Positions 22,969-32,317 of a DNA stretch of 62,977 bases are shown piece after piece (position 1 is the stretch's first letter; the number at the start of each line of letters is the position of its first letter). A program made the position numbers and the translations under genes. Below the pieces are notes generated by a model that ran no database searches, was not told where the DNA came from, and worked only from the letters and a program-made list of their open reading frames with translations. The DNA comes from Enterococcus thailandicus (lineage in GTDB: Bacteria > Bacillota > Bacilli > Lactobacillales > Enterococcaceae), in NCBI RefSeq assembly GCF_001886265.1, contig NZ_JXLE01000010.1, forward strand, positions 1 through 62,977. The letters are read 5' to 3'.

Positions 22969-23344
22969 ATTTGCTAGGGTCCTCCTTGATGACATAAGCT
23001 TGGTTCTTAATGAAGAAAAAAAAACCAATCATTCCAATCACAGCTACCAAGCTATAGAATAAATTATTAAAATAAATGGCACTTAAACTCGTGAAAAAAA
23101 AGAGTACCGGATACAATTGCAACAGGAGTAAGTTCATCGTAATAACGTACGCATCTTTTGGCAATGCAATTTGATAAACTGGACTTTTTAACCAAAAAAA
23201 CGTGACTTGCATCGTTAGTGGAACGGTTGCTTCTACTTCCACGCTGTCTTGCTGATTTAAGTAAACAGACTTTCCATTAATTTGTAGTCGAATAGAACTT
23301 CCCATTCCATAAAAACCAGTTTTTCTGGTGAATTTTATTTTCAT
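22961..23344 (-). CDS. Small membrane protein with N-terminal beta domain
   Basis: 127 residues. The first 65 residues are hydrophilic with a beta-strand pattern (IRLQINGKSVYLN), followed by two hydrophobic helices (about 68-92 and 94-112) and a short charged tail (IKEDPSKYE). No family recognised. AGGAGGGGC precedes the ATG at 23344. Its 3' end overlaps the HEPN/CBS gene by 8 bases, so the two are coupled and probably act together. First gene of the leftward unit to rluD. Confidence 0.7.
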   Translation of the reverse strand: MKIKFTRKTGFYGMGSSIRLQINGKSVYLNQQDSVEVEATVPLTMQVTFFWLKSPVYQIALPKDAYVITMNLLLLQLYPVLFFFTSLSAIYFNNLFYSLVAVIGMIGFFFFIKNQAYVIKEDPSKYE

Positions 23345-23410
23345 AATGCCCCTCCTATTATGCTTTAGTATAACTTAAAACACAACAATGAAAAAGAAAA
23401 TACCTTAGAT

Positions 23411-23765
23411 AAGGTTGTGACTCCAAGCGTTCAGCTTCGAAAAAATAAAGAGCAACTGAAAAAAATAGCTTTTCATATTTTTGAACAGTTGAGAGTTATT
23501 TCGAGAAGTTGCTTGGGGAACACCGTGAATAAGGTTGTGGCTCCAAGCGGTTAGCTTCAAGCAGTAAGAAAACTTTTCTAAAAATAGTTTCTCATATTTT
23601 TGTGAAAAGAGGGCTTATTGCCGAAGAAGCTGATTGGGAAACACCGTGGATAAGGTTGTAGCTCCAAGCGGTTAGCTTCAAAAAAACAAAGAGCGACTGA
23701 CAAAAATAGCTTTTCACATTTTTGGATAGTTATAAATTATCTCGAGGCGCTACTTGGAGAACACC
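23411..23765 (+). repeat. Three tandem modular palindromic repeats (EFAR-like), cluster A
   Basis: Three head-to-tail units starting AAGGTTGTG at 23411, 23531 and 23652, each about 120 bases and ending near GGGAACACCGT. Units 1 and 3 share one internal module (CAACTG 23453-23458 pairing with CAGTTG 23486-23491), unit 2 a different one (CTTTTC 23573-23578 pairing with GAAAAG 23604-23609). At unit junctions GCTTGG-G-ACAC pairs with GTG-C-CCAAGC. Size, modularity and two-stem layout agree with the EFAR repeats known from E. faecalis. Lies between fhs terminator and the 23344 gene promoter area. No protein is coded. Confidence 0.88.
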
Positions 23766-23775
23766 ATAACTTCAG

Positions 23776-23811
23776 AAAAAGGAGGTATGACAAAAGTTTT
23801 GCCATACCTCC
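23776..23811 (-). terminator. fhs terminator
   Basis: Minus strand GGAGGTATG / CATACCTCC stem with a 13-base loop followed by TTTTTC, 28 bases after the fhs stop. Confidence 0.9.
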
Positions 23812-23838
23812 CACTTCTTTTGAATCATCCGTTTATCA

Positions 23839-25509
23839 TCAAAACAAACCGATCACTTCTCCTTGATTCGTTACATCCATGTTTAACGCTGCAGGTTTTT
23901 TTGGCAATCCTGGCATCGTCATCACGTCACCTGTGAGTGCTACTAAAAAGCCAGCACCTAATTTGGGAACAAATTCTCGAATCGTAATCGTAAAATCAGT
24001 TGGTGCGCCAAGCAACGTTGGATCATCTGAAAATGAATACTGGGTTTTTGCCATGCAGATTGGCAAGCCACTCCAACCATTTTTCTCAAACTCCTCGATT
24101 TGTTTCTGCGCTTTTTTACTAAATTGAACGCCTTGTCCACCATAAATCTTTTTGACGATTGTCTCTGCTTTTTCCGAAATCGTCGCAGTTGATTGATATA
24201 ACGGTTGATAATCAGCTGCTTGTTCAGCAATTAGTTCCACTACAGCTTTTGCTAAATCCACACCACCAAGCGCGCCTTGTTCCCATACACTGACACGTTT
24301 AGCTAAGACACCTTGGTTTTCACATAACTCTTCTAACAATGCAAATTCTGCTTTCGTATCCGTAACAAACTCGTTGATTGCCACGATTACAGGGATATTG
24401 TACGAACGCATATTTTCAATGTGGCGTTTCAAATTAACAAAACCGGCTTTCAAAGCAGATAAATCTTCTTCAAGTAGTTCTGACTTTTGTCTACCCCCGT
24501 GCATTTTTAATGCGCGAATCGTTGCAACAATTACAATTGCATCTGGCGCTTTTTTCAAGTTAGGGACTTTGATATCAAGAAACTTCTCCGCGCCCAAATC
24601 TGCACCAAAGCCAGCTTCCGTAACCACGTAATCAGCTAATTTTAAAGCTGTTTTAGTCGCTAAAATACTATTACATCCGTGAGCAATATTTGCAAATGGT
24701 CCACCATGAATAAACGCAGGTGTGCCATAAATTGTTTGAACTAAATTTGGTTTCAACGCATCTTTTAGAAGTAAAGCAAGAGCGCCTTCTACTTTTAAGT
24801 CACCTGCAGTTACAGGTTCTCTGTCAAAAGTATACCCAATGACGATTCGTGCTAGCCGCGCCTTTAAGTCATCTAAATCAGTTGCCAAACATAAAATCGC
24901 CATGATTTCACTAGCAACGGTGATGTCAAAGCCATCCTCTCTTGGTACTCCCTGGATTGGTCCACCTAAGCCAACAATCACCTGACGCAATTCACGGTCA
25001 TTCAAGTCAACCACACGCTTCCAAATAACACGTCTGGCATCAATTTTCAATTCATTTCCTTGATGGATATGGTTATCTAAAAAGGCAGATAGTGCATTAT
25101 TCGCACTTGTAATAGCGTGCATGTCGCCAGTAAAGTGCAGATTGATGTCTTCCATTGGTAAAACTTGGGCATATCCACCGCCAGCTGCACCACCTTTAAT
25201 CCCCATGACGGGTCCTAATGAAGGTTCTCTTAAAGCGATTGCTGCCTGTTTGTTAATTTGATTTAGTGCATCTCCCAAGCCAACAGTAACAGTTGACTTT
25301 CCTTCCCCCGCAGGTGTTGGGTTAATTGACGTGACCAAAATCAGTTTGCCATCCGGCTTTGCTTTTAGCTCCTCAATTGCCGAAAAATTTATTTTTGCTT
25401 TGTAATTTCCATATAATTCCAGGTCCTCATAGCCAAGATTTACTTTATCAGCTATCTCAACAATCGGTTTTAAGTCAGTTTCTTGTGAAATTTGTAAATC
25501 ACTCTTCAT
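23839..25509 (-). CDS. fhs: Formate-tetrahydrofolate ligase
   Basis: 556 residues, the family length. ATP-dependent formation of 10-formyl-THF from formate, feeding purine and formyl-methionine synthesis. P-loop region [15 protein letters not shown] at about residue 66-80, KGGAAGGG and the FTGDMHAI motif are all conserved. ATG 25509 is taken (GGGG 7 bases upstream) instead of the preceding TTG. Monocistronic, with its own terminator. Confidence 0.97.
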   Translation of the reverse strand: MKSDLQISQETDLKPIVEIADKVNLGYEDLELYGNYKAKINFSAIEELKAKPDGKLILVTSINPTPAGEGKSTVTVGLGDALNQINKQAAIALREPSLGPVMGIKGGAAGGGYAQVLPMEDINLHFTGDMHAITSANNALSAFLDNHIHQGNELKIDARRVIWKRVVDLNDRELRQVIVGLGGPIQGVPREDGFDITVASEIMAILCLATDLDDLKARLARIVIGYTFDREPVTAGDLKVEGALALLLKDALKPNLVQTIYGTPAFIHGGPFANIAHGCNSILATKTALKLADYVVTEAGFGADLGAEKFLDIKVPNLKKAPDAIVIVATIRALKMHGGRQKSELLEEDLSALKAGFVNLKRHIENMRSYNIPVIVAINEFVTDTKAEFALLEELCENQGVLAKRVSVWEQGALGGVDLAKAVVELIAEQAADYQPLYQSTATISEKAETIVKKIYGGQGVQFSKKAQKQIEEFEKNGWSGLPICMAKTQYSFSDDPTLLGAPTDFTITIREFVPKLGAGFLVALTGDVMTMPGLPKKPAALNMDVTNQGEVIGLF

Positions 25510-25682
25510 CAAACTACCCCTTTACACGAACTTTAATTCAATTTATTTTATTTTTGTTAAGTTATTTTTATTATACACGTTTTTAATTGAAATAAATAGA
25601 TAGAAAAGCCATCTCTTTTATTTATTTGACGTACTTATAAATACTCTTTATAATGTGGCTATGGTAGATTTTAAGAAAGGTC
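25510..25682. promoter_or_regulatory. Divergent fhs / csp promoter region
   Basis: Rightward: TTGACG (25626-25631), 17 bases, TATAAT (25649-25654) for the cold-shock gene. Leftward: a TATAAT on the minus strand about 60 bases upstream of fhs, with no good -35. Unusually short csp leader for a cold-shock gene (about 30 bases). Confidence 0.7.
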
Positions 25683-25691
25683 GTGAGTGCT

Positions 25692-25895
25692 TTGACCCAG
25701 GGAATCGTGAAGTGGTTTGACAATAAAAAAGGATACGGATTTATCAGTTATGATGAGACGGAAGAGATTTTTGTCCATTTTACCGCAATCGAAGAAGATG
25801 GCTTTAAGAGTCTGGAAGAAAACCAAGCCGTTGAGTTTAAGATTATTGAAGGCAATCGCGGAACACAAGCAGCTCATGTTAAGAAATTAAGTTAA
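25692..25895 (+). CDS. Cold-shock domain protein
   Basis: 67 residues, a single OB-fold cold-shock domain that binds single-stranded RNA/DNA. RNP1 KGYGFI and RNP2 IFVHF are intact, flanked by the usual aromatic residues. I choose TTG 25692 as start: AAGG is 10 bases before it and the protein then begins MTQGIVKWF as in the family; a GTG 9 bases earlier is only 2 bases from the Shine-Dalgarno. Preceded by a near-consensus promoter; the short leader gives no room for the long cold-responsive 5' UTR of CspA. Confidence 0.93.
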   Translation: MTQGIVKWFDNKKGYGFISYDETEEIFVHFTAIEEDGFKSLEENQAVEFKIIEGNRGTQAAHVKKLS

Positions 25896-25944
25896 TTGAT
25901 TCAATTAAAATCACATTCAATGATAAATGAACAAGGAAATTGTA

Positions 25945-25978
25945 GTTGAGACAAGGAAAACTTGTCTCAACTTTTTTT
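25945..25978 (+). terminator. csp terminator
   Basis: GTTGAGACAAG / CTTGTCTCAAC perfect 11-base stem, GAAAA loop, seven T. Confidence 0.95.
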
Positions 25979-25994
25979 ATACTTTTAGTAACCC

Positions 25995-26032
25995 AAAAAG
26001 GAGTCGCGGACAAAAGCCCTCAACTCCTTTTT
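25995..26032 (-). terminator. EbsA gene terminator
   Basis: AAAAAGGAGT pairs with ACTCCTTTTT across an 18-base loop; directly follows the leftward EbsA gene, tail to tail with the csp terminator. Confidence 0.85.
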
Positions 26033-26033
26033 C

Positions 26034-26486
26034 TCATTGTTTATGAGAACTATTTGATTGATCCTTTGATTTATCTTTTCGTGACTGATCAACAAATACT
26101 TCTTGTGAAGTTCCCGCAAAATAATTACGAACGGGTACCCGATCTTTTGCACGTAATAAATAGATTGTCGGCTCTAACTCATCTGTTAATTTTAACTCCA
26201 AGCCATGATCATGTGGAGCTACCTTTTCGACTTGCTGTAACGTTAATTTTTTATCTTTCCAAAAAGCAGCATAGCGAATTTTGATTGAATTTTTTTCTAG
26301 TACAAACGATCGACGTAACCCTAGCAATAAAAACACAGCAAAAATGCCCATAACTACATTACTTTTCCAATAAGGTCCTGTATTTTCAAGTGACAAAATC
26401 AAACTGAAAAAGAAAATAATCAACGTCAATGACCAATAAATGATCGACTGTGCCAATTCTGGCTGCCAGCGAATAATTTTTTTCAT
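26034..26486 (-). CDS. ebsA: EbsA-like membrane protein
   Basis: 150 residues. Two hydrophobic helices at about 14-32 and 40-58 followed by a soluble C-terminal domain with a beta pattern (SIKIRYAAFWKDKKLTLQQVEKV). Start MKKIIRWQPELAQSI resembles the enterococcal EbsA protein, described from the region affecting surface adhesin (Ebs) phenotypes and annotated as pore-forming; function is not really established. Neighbour of the RNase H-like gene (divergent) and the csp gene, as in other enterococci from memory. Hydrophilic, basic-acidic tail rich in Asp/Lys/Ser. Confidence 0.7.
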   Translation of the reverse strand: MKKIIRWQPELAQSIIYWSLTLIIFFFSLILSLENTGPYWKSNVVMGIFAVFLLLGLRRSFVLEKNSIKIRYAAFWKDKKLTLQQVEKVAPHDHGLELKLTDELEPTIYLLRAKDRVPVRNYFAGTSQEVFVDQSRKDKSKDQSNSSHKQ

Positions 26487-26561
26487 TGTCTAACCTCGCA
26501 TGATAAGTAATAATGCTATAATCATATCATAACATTACTTTATTTTAAAAAGGAGATATTC

Positions 26562-26972
26562 ATGTTACGAGTATACATTGATGCCTCGACAAAAGGCAAC
26601 CCCGGTCCAAGTGGTGGTGGCATCGTGATTCTTGGAGAAAATCGTTATGAACAGCTAGCTGTTCCTCTTTCTGATGGGTCAAATCACGAAGCAGAATTCG
26701 AAGTCTTTTTAAAAACTTTAGAAATTTTAAAGGAAAAGGAATTAAACGCTGAAACGATTTTTTGTTATTCAGATAGTAAAACGTTAGTTTCCACCATTGA
26801 TAAAAATTTTACAACTAACGAATTATTCCAGCCCTACTTGTCAGCAATCCAATCACTTCTTCCAACGTTCTCTTTGTTTCTTTTACAATGGATTCCTGAA
26901 AGTAAAAATAAAGGTGCCGATAATCTAGCTCGACAAGCATTAAAAAAACAACTCCAACAAACAAAAAAATAG
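26562..26972 (+). CDS. RNase H-fold protein (RVT_3/YpeP-like)
   Basis: 136 residues. Ribonuclease HI fold: first Asp in VYIDASTKGNPGPSGGG, Glu in NHEAEFE, Asp in CYSDSK and Asp in KGADNLAR, giving the DEDD set. Length equals single-domain RNase HI proteins. Likely degrades RNA in RNA:DNA hybrids, although several Firmicute members of this branch lack activity. AAGGAG 8 bases before the ATG; own terminator downstream. Divergent from ebsA. Confidence 0.88.
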   Translation: MLRVYIDASTKGNPGPSGGGIVILGENRYEQLAVPLSDGSNHEAEFEVFLKTLEILKEKELNAETIFCYSDSKTLVSTIDKNFTTNELFQPYLSAIQSLLPTFSLFLLQWIPESKNKGADNLARQALKKQLQQTKK

Positions 26973-27019
26973 ACCGAAAACGATGAAGCTTACTAAACTC
27001 CATCGTTTTCGGTCTTTTA
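26971..27019 (+). terminator. RNase H-like gene terminator
   Basis: AGACCGAAAACGATG pairs perfectly with CATCGTTTTCGGTCT; TTTT follows. The arm begins at the stop codon. Confidence 0.92.
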
Positions 27020-27070
27020 ATAAACTTTTCAAGGTTATTAAGATACTTCCTTAGGTTACGATTTAACTGG

Positions 27071-27361
27071 TAGAAAAGTTTCCTTATTGCTCAAAGCTAA
27101 GCGTTTTGCGCCACAACCTTATTTACGGTGTTCCCAAAACAACTCCTCGCAATAACTCTCAACTGTTCAAAAATATGAAAGGTTATTTTTGTCAGTCGCT
27201 CTTTGTTTTTTCGAAGCTGGATGCTTGGGGTCACAACCTTATTCACGGTGTTCCCCAATCAGCTTCTTCGGCAATAAGCCCTCTTTTCATAAAAATATGA
27301 GGAACTATTTTTAGAAAAGTTTTCTTATTGCTTGAAGCTAAGCGCTTGGAGTCACAACCTT
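27071..27361 (-). repeat. Modular palindromic repeats, cluster B
   Basis: Reverse-oriented copies of the cluster A repeats: one unit 27361-27241 (CTTTTC/GAAAAG module), one 27240-27121 (AACTG/CAGTT module) and one truncated at 27120-27071. Unit starts read CACAACCTT on the plus strand. The first unit abuts the stop codon of the CDF gene (TGA at 27362-27364), which has no other terminator, so the repeat may end its transcript. Confidence 0.88.
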
Positions 27362-28504
27362 TCACAACAAATAATTATGATCGAAAGTAATCTCCACCTG
27401 ATACTTCCCAATCTTCTGCTTGACTTGCTCCCGAATAATTTCTTCCAATTTCTCATCAGAGAAATGACATTTCTGTGGAACAACCACATCAAATTGCAAA
27501 ATTTCTCCTTCTTTTATCACACGAAAATCATGAATTTTAAGTCCTTCTGCTGTAGTTGCAACAATTTCACGCAATGTCTGTAATACCGCTAAATAACGTT
27601 CATTACTCACTGGAACAGGATCTAAATGACAAACCAAATCAACTGCTAAACGTTCTTTGAAATCTTTTTCGATTCGGTCAACAATACGATGCGCCTGATT
27701 CAAATCTAAACTATCATCCACTTCGATATGAACAGATGCAAATCGTTTACTTGGTCCATAATTGTGTACTAACAAATCATGATAACCTAAAATTTGATCG
27801 TAATTATTCAGCGAATCTTCCATTTCTTCGATTTCTTCTGTTGTAGGTCGGCTACCCATCAACTCATAGACAAAGTCACGAACCATCATTCCACCGCTAT
27901 ACAAAATATATAATGCTAATGCAAATCCAATATAGCCATCGATTCTCCATCCAGTCAACCATTCAATACCCGCTGAAATCAAAACCGCTAACGTTGTAAA
28001 TACATCATTGTAACTATCAGTTGAAGTAGCTCGCAAAGCATTCGAATCAATTTTTGTTGCGATTCGACTATACATTTTCCCTTGAATAAACTTCAAACCA
28101 ATTGAAAAAACCAAGACTAAAAAGACAACTGGTGTCAAAATAACATTTTCTGGATGGATAATTTTTTGAAAAGAAGATTCTAAAAATGTAAATCCCACAT
28201 AAGAAATAATGATTGACACAAATAATCCACTGATATATTCAAACCGTTCATGTCCATATGGGTGCTCTTTATCTGCTGGTTTAGCTGCAATCTTAAACCC
28301 AATCAAGGTCAACACAGAGGAAGCAGTATCCGACAAACTGTTGATTGCATCTGCCATGATTGACACACTGCCTGATAAGATTCCAATCATAAATTTGGAA
28401 ATAAATAAAATCAAATTGGAAATCAAGCCTAAGACACCTGCCAAGATTCCTTGTTTCGTTCGTTCTCTACTCGTTGTTTTTTCTGTCGTTTGTTTTCTTG
28501 TCAC
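27362..28504 (-). CDS. Cation diffusion facilitator (CDF) transporter
   Basis: 380 residues. Six helices in the first 220 residues, with metal-site residues in MADAINSLSDTASS (helix 2, AxxxD) and in TDSYNDVFTT (helix 5), then a cytoplasmic ferredoxin-like C-terminal domain (about 225-380) longer than average. HPYGHERFEYIS is the conserved loop. Exports divalent ions, probably Mn2+, Zn2+ or Fe2+, by proton exchange; the helix-5 D..N..D pattern is like MntE-type manganese exporters but metal choice is not certain. Start GTG 28504 with AGGGAG 7 bases upstream. Stop codon touches repeat cluster B. Confidence 0.9.
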   Translation of the reverse strand: MTRKQTTEKTTSRERTKQGILAGVLGLISNLILFISKFMIGILSGSVSIMADAINSLSDTASSVLTLIGFKIAAKPADKEHPYGHERFEYISGLFVSIIISYVGFTFLESSFQKIIHPENVILTPVVFLVLVFSIGLKFIQGKMYSRIATKIDSNALRATSTDSYNDVFTTLAVLISAGIEWLTGWRIDGYIGFALALYILYSGGMMVRDFVYELMGSRPTTEEIEEMEDSLNNYDQILGYHDLLVHNYGPSKRFASVHIEVDDSLDLNQAHRIVDRIEKDFKERLAVDLVCHLDPVPVSNERYLAVLQTLREIVATTAEGLKIHDFRVIKEGEILQFDVVVPQKCHFSDEKLEEIIREQVKQKIGKYQVEITFDHNYLL

Positions 28505-28549
28505 ACTCTTACTCCCTTATCTGAAAAGATCTGCTCTCAATTAAATTTT

Positions 28550-29146
28550 TTATTCTGGTTTCAAAGGAGTCGCCGCAAAGAGTGCTTTAGCAAGAAGCGG
28601 CGTAATAACTCCTGCCCCAATTGCTTCTGGAACACCATTGATTCCCGCAACTCCGATCAAAGTTTTAAATAAAAGTGATGTGTCCACGCCATAAGCATTG
28701 GCAGTCGCACTTGTATAAAACATTCCCATAAAACCTAAAACAAGTAAAGTATTCGTTAGGGAACCCAGTACTCCTGCAACAGCAGCCCCCATCACCACAG
28801 ATTGATTTTTACGATAAATCCAATGAAAGATAACACCGGCAACCAAACCAACAAGTACCCGTGGGACCACTGAAATGATTGGATTCGTAAAGACTAACGT
28901 ATCAAAAGGAGTCGTCGGCATGGCAAACGCGCGAACAATAGTCGCAATTCCCCAGAACAAGCCAATCAGCATGCCATCTTTAGGTCCTAATACAACGGCT
29001 GCTACAATAACTGTAATATGGATGATTGTTAAGCTAATAAACCCTAACGGAATGAAGCCCAGCCAGGGAACCATTGCTTGAACAAGAATGATTGCTAACA
29101 AGACTGCGCGTAATACTAAACGAAATGTTTTATTTCTACTATTCAT
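28550..29146 (-). CDS. ECF transporter substrate-binding (S) component
   Basis: 198 residues, six hydrophobic helices. S components capture a vitamin and dock on a shared EcfAAT module, which is not in the window. N-terminus AVLLAIILVQAMVPWLGFIPLGF and the RAFAMPTTPFDTLVFTNP loop resemble the pantothenate S component (PanT) of lactic acid bacteria more than riboflavin or biotin types; folate is an alternative. ATG 29146 chosen, with GGTGGGG 6 bases upstream. Spaced 46 bases from the CDF gene, possibly co-transcribed. Usual vitamin riboswitch not seen upstream. Confidence 0.75.
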   Translation of the reverse strand: MNSRNKTFRLVLRAVLLAIILVQAMVPWLGFIPLGFISLTIIHITVIVAAVVLGPKDGMLIGLFWGIATIVRAFAMPTTPFDTLVFTNPIISVVPRVLVGLVAGVIFHWIYRKNQSVVMGAAVAGVLGSLTNTLLVLGFMGMFYTSATANAYGVDTSLLFKTLIGVAGINGVPEAIGAGVITPLLAKALFAATPLKPE

Positions 29147-29228
29147 CTTAAACCCCACCTTTTTCTTTTCATCGTAAAAAGTTCTTGCTCATTCGTCAAC
29201 TATTTACCTTTATCCTAAAATAGACACA

Positions 29229-29283
29229 AAAAAACAAGCGGACTTGGAATGGCTATTTTTCAATAGCACTCCAAGTCTTGCTT
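29229..29283 (-). terminator. alaS terminator
   Basis: Minus strand AAG-GACTTGGA-T-GCTATT type stem (arms about 20 bases with mismatches) followed by a TTTTTTTG tract, 30 bases after the alaS stop. Confidence 0.9.
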
Positions 29284-29312
29284 ATCTTTGAACGTTAAAT
29301 TTTAACAAACGA

Positions 29313-31955
29313 TTATTGGTTAAGCAACCAATTTTTTGCTTCGGCTAATGCATCTGGAATACCTGCTGGATTTTTACCGCCTGCTTGTGCCATGTCTGGA
29401 CGTCCGCCGCCGCCACCGCCAACTTTCGGTGCGATTGCTTTGATTAAGTCCCCAGCTTTTAATCCGGCTTCATTTGCTTCCTTCGACATAGCCACTAACA
29501 AACTAACTTTTCCGTCTTGCTCATTTGCCAGAACAAGAATGTCAGAAATTGCTTTTTGTTTCCATTGGTCTGCTAATTGACGTAATTGATTCATGTCTTT
29601 CACTTTCACTTGTGAAGCAATCAATGTTTTTCCAGCAACCGTTTCTGACTCTTTGAAAATGTCTCCGGCTTGTTGATTAGCTAATTTACTTGCTAATTTT
29701 TCATTTTCTTTTTGTAATTCACGTAATTGTTGTTGTAATTGTTCTGTTTTTGCAACTACTTCTTTTAATTGAGGTGATTTGACGATTGCTGCAACTTCTT
29801 TTAATTGTTGCTCCTCACCTTCTAGTAGTTCGTAAGCTTCTTTACTTGTAACAGCTTCGATACGACGAACGCCAGCACCGATTCCTGATTCAGAAACGAT
29901 TTTGAAAATACCGATGTCTTCTGTGTTTGATACGTGTGTCCCACCACAAAGTTCGATTGACCATTCGCCAATGTTGACGACGCGGACTTCACGACCATAT
30001 TTTTCACCAAACAAGGCCATTGCCCCCATATTTTTTGCTGTGTCAATGTCTGTTTCGATTGTTTGAACTGGAATAGCTTCCCAAATTTTTTCATTGACGA
30101 TTCGTTCCATTTGAACTAGTTCATCTGCTGTGATTTGGCCAAAGTGAGTGAAGTCAAAACGTAAGTGTCCAGGTGCAACTAATGAACCTGCTTGGTTTGC
30201 ATGTTCACCTAATGTTTCTTTTAACGCTTTATGCAATAAGTGAGTCGCTGTATGGTTTTTAATGATTCGATTACGCATTGGTTCGTTGATTGCTAAATGA
30301 TAGATTGTACCTTCTTGCATTGGTGATTTGACTGTTACTGTGTGCATAAATTGACCGTTTGGTGCTTTTTGAACATCTGTAACTGTTGCAACCACTTCTT
30401 GTGCATCATTTAAAATCCAACCTTGATCAGCAACTTGTCCACCCATTTCTGCATAGAAAGGTGTTTCAGCAAAAATCATTTGAGCAACGCCTTCTGTTAC
30501 TTCACTTAGTAATTCTTCGTCTTGAACGATTACTAATAATTTGCTGTCTGCCTCAACTTCTGTGTAACCAATAAATTTGCTATCCACTTTGATATCCGTT
30601 AATAATGCTGATTGAACGCCCATTGATTTTTCCGTGCTTCTTGCAGAGCGGGCACGTTCTCTTTGTGCTTCCATTTCTTTTTCAAAGCCAGCATGATCGA
30701 CTTTCAAACCTTCGTCTTCCGCTACTTCTTCAGTTAATTCTACTGGGAAACCATAAGTATCATAAAGCTTAAAGATATCTTTACCAGCTAAAGTCGTTCC
30801 GTTTGCTGCTTTTACCTCTTCAATCACTTGGTTCAAGATATCTAGACCTTCATTAATTGTTTCGTTAAAGCGTTCTTCTTCTGTCCGAATGACTTTTTCA
30901 ATAAATTCTTTTTGTTGTAACACTTCTGGATAGTAGCTAACCATGATTTCTCCAACAACTGGAACTAATTTATACAAGAAAGCTTGATTGATTCCCAATT
31001 TTTTACCATGCATAACTGCACGACGTAATAAACGGCGTAATACATAACCGCGTCCTTCATTTGAAGGTAGTGCGCCATCTCCAATTGCAAAAGATAATGC
31101 ACGAATGTGGTCAGCAATTACTTTATAAGAAATATCCGTTGCTGAGCTTTCACCGTACTTCACTTGGTTGCTTAATTTTTCAACCGCATGAATGATTGGC
31201 ATAAACAAATCTGTTTCAAAATTCGTTGGTGCATCTTGAACGATAGAAACCATGCGTTCTAATCCCATGCCCGTATCAATGTTTTTATGTGGTAGTGGTT
31301 CAAATGTGTTGTCTGGTTTGTGGTTAAACTCAGAAAATACCAAGTTCCAGATTTCTAAATAACGCTCATTTTCGCCACCAGGATAGTTTTCAGGATCATC
31401 TTCTGCTAAATCATTATAAGATTCTCCACGATCATAGAAGATTTCCGTATCGGGACCACAAGGACCGGCACCAATATCCCAGAAATTATCTTCTACATCG
31501 ATGATATGATTCATAGGTAAGCCCACTTCTTCGTGCCAGATGCGTTTTGCTTCCGTATCTTTTGGATAGACAGTAACATATAACTTTTCAGGGTCAAAGG
31601 CCATCCATTCAGGGCTGGTCAAAAATTCCCATGCCCAGTGGATTGCTTCTTCTTTGAAATAATCTCCGATAGAAAAGTTTCCTAACATTTCAAACATTGT
31701 GTGATGGCGAGCAGTTTTTCCGACATTTTCAATATCATTTGTTCGAATTGATTTTTGTGCATTAGTGATTCTTGGATTTTCTGGAACAACTGAACCATCA
31801 AAATATTTTTTTAAGGTTGCTACTCCTGAGTTGATCCATAACAAAGTTGGATCGTTAACTGGCACTAATGAGGCGCTTGGCTCGATTGTGTGTCCTTTTG
31901 ATTGGAAAAAATCTAAAAACATTTGACGAACTTGTGCACTACTTAATTGTTTCAT
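29313..31955 (-). CDS. alaS: Alanyl-tRNA synthetase
   Basis: 880 residues, full length. Class II catalytic domain (residues 1-250, with FHHT-like [18 protein letters not shown] motif 1/2 region), tRNA recognition domain, editing domain with HTATHLLH (about 575) and CGGTH (about 673), then a coiled region ([19 protein letters not shown]) and the C-Ala domain ending [15 protein letters not shown]. Charges tRNA-Ala and clears Ser/Gly mischarging. Expression is under a tRNA-Ala T-box leader with a consensus promoter. Confidence 0.98.
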   Translation of the reverse strand: MKQLSSAQVRQMFLDFFQSKGHTIEPSASLVPVNDPTLLWINSGVATLKKYFDGSVVPENPRITNAQKSIRTNDIENVGKTARHHTMFEMLGNFSIGDYFKEEAIHWAWEFLTSPEWMAFDPEKLYVTVYPKDTEAKRIWHEEVGLPMNHIIDVEDNFWDIGAGPCGPDTEIFYDRGESYNDLAEDDPENYPGGENERYLEIWNLVFSEFNHKPDNTFEPLPHKNIDTGMGLERMVSIVQDAPTNFETDLFMPIIHAVEKLSNQVKYGESSATDISYKVIADHIRALSFAIGDGALPSNEGRGYVLRRLLRRAVMHGKKLGINQAFLYKLVPVVGEIMVSYYPEVLQQKEFIEKVIRTEEERFNETINEGLDILNQVIEEVKAANGTTLAGKDIFKLYDTYGFPVELTEEVAEDEGLKVDHAGFEKEMEAQRERARSARSTEKSMGVQSALLTDIKVDSKFIGYTEVEADSKLLVIVQDEELLSEVTEGVAQMIFAETPFYAEMGGQVADQGWILNDAQEVVATVTDVQKAPNGQFMHTVTVKSPMQEGTIYHLAINEPMRNRIIKNHTATHLLHKALKETLGEHANQAGSLVAPGHLRFDFTHFGQITADELVQMERIVNEKIWEAIPVQTIETDIDTAKNMGAMALFGEKYGREVRVVNIGEWSIELCGGTHVSNTEDIGIFKIVSESGIGAGVRRIEAVTSKEAYELLEGEEQQLKEVAAIVKSPQLKEVVAKTEQLQQQLRELQKENEKLASKLANQQAGDIFKESETVAGKTLIASQVKVKDMNQLRQLADQWKQKAISDILVLANEQDGKVSLLVAMSKEANEAGLKAGDLIKAIAPKVGGGGGGRPDMAQAGGKNPAGIPDALAEAKNWLLNQ

Positions 31956-31985
31956 TCCATTACCTTCTCTCGTTGTTTTTCAATA

Positions 31986-32199
31986 CAAAAAACACCATTA
32001 CAGCCAAGGACGAAAACTCGCGGTACCACCTTGGTTGCAATGATGTTTGATCATTACCTCTTAAACTCGATAACGCTGAGTTGCGTTGATATTTCTATCA
32101 AAAGAAAAAAGGGAGCAATTTGATTGGTAACTATTCTTTTTTCAGCCTAGAAAGAATTTTCTGTGAGCCACTAAAAACAAATCATGTCCTTTTTTGTAC
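31986..32199 (-). ncRNA. tRNA-Ala T-box leader of alaS
   Basis: Minus strand leader. The T-box core AAGGTGGTACCGCG lies at about 32019-32032. Stem I closes with AAAAAAGG pairing with CCTTTTTT, and the triplet just before the 3' arm is GCT (plus-strand AGC at 32115-32117), an alanine codon and the likely specifier. The terminator uses CAACCAAGG with CCTTGGCTG and ends in TTTTTT at about 31986-31991. Uncharged tRNA-Ala would pair with the core and block this hairpin. Confidence 0.93.
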
Positions 32200-32205
32200 T
32201 CGTTA

Positions 32206-32234
32206 AGTATACGCACTTCCCGGATATCTGTCAA
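32206..32234 (-). promoter_or_regulatory. alaS promoter
   Basis: TTGACA (32229-32234), 17-base spacer, TATACT (32206-32211): almost perfect sigma-A promoter immediately before the T-box leader. Confidence 0.88.
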
Positions 32235-32317
32235 TAAAGCTTTTCTATTTTGGCTCTTTTTGCTGCTCTCCGTCTGTGTTACGATAAATAAAAAAAGTTG
32301 ATTGGAGGAAAAGATTC

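Noticed and set aside
23411-23765. CRISPR array or protein-coding repeats
   Set aside because: Units are palindromic and about 120 bases, there are no spacers, no cas genes, and open frames inside are short and lack ribosome binding sites.
23952-24230. Open frames of 60-120 codons antisense to or inside fhs, carB, carA, pyrC, alaS, chitinase and others
   Set aside because: They overlap strongly recognised genes, show no ribosome binding sites or family features, and are expected by chance in codon-biased genes.
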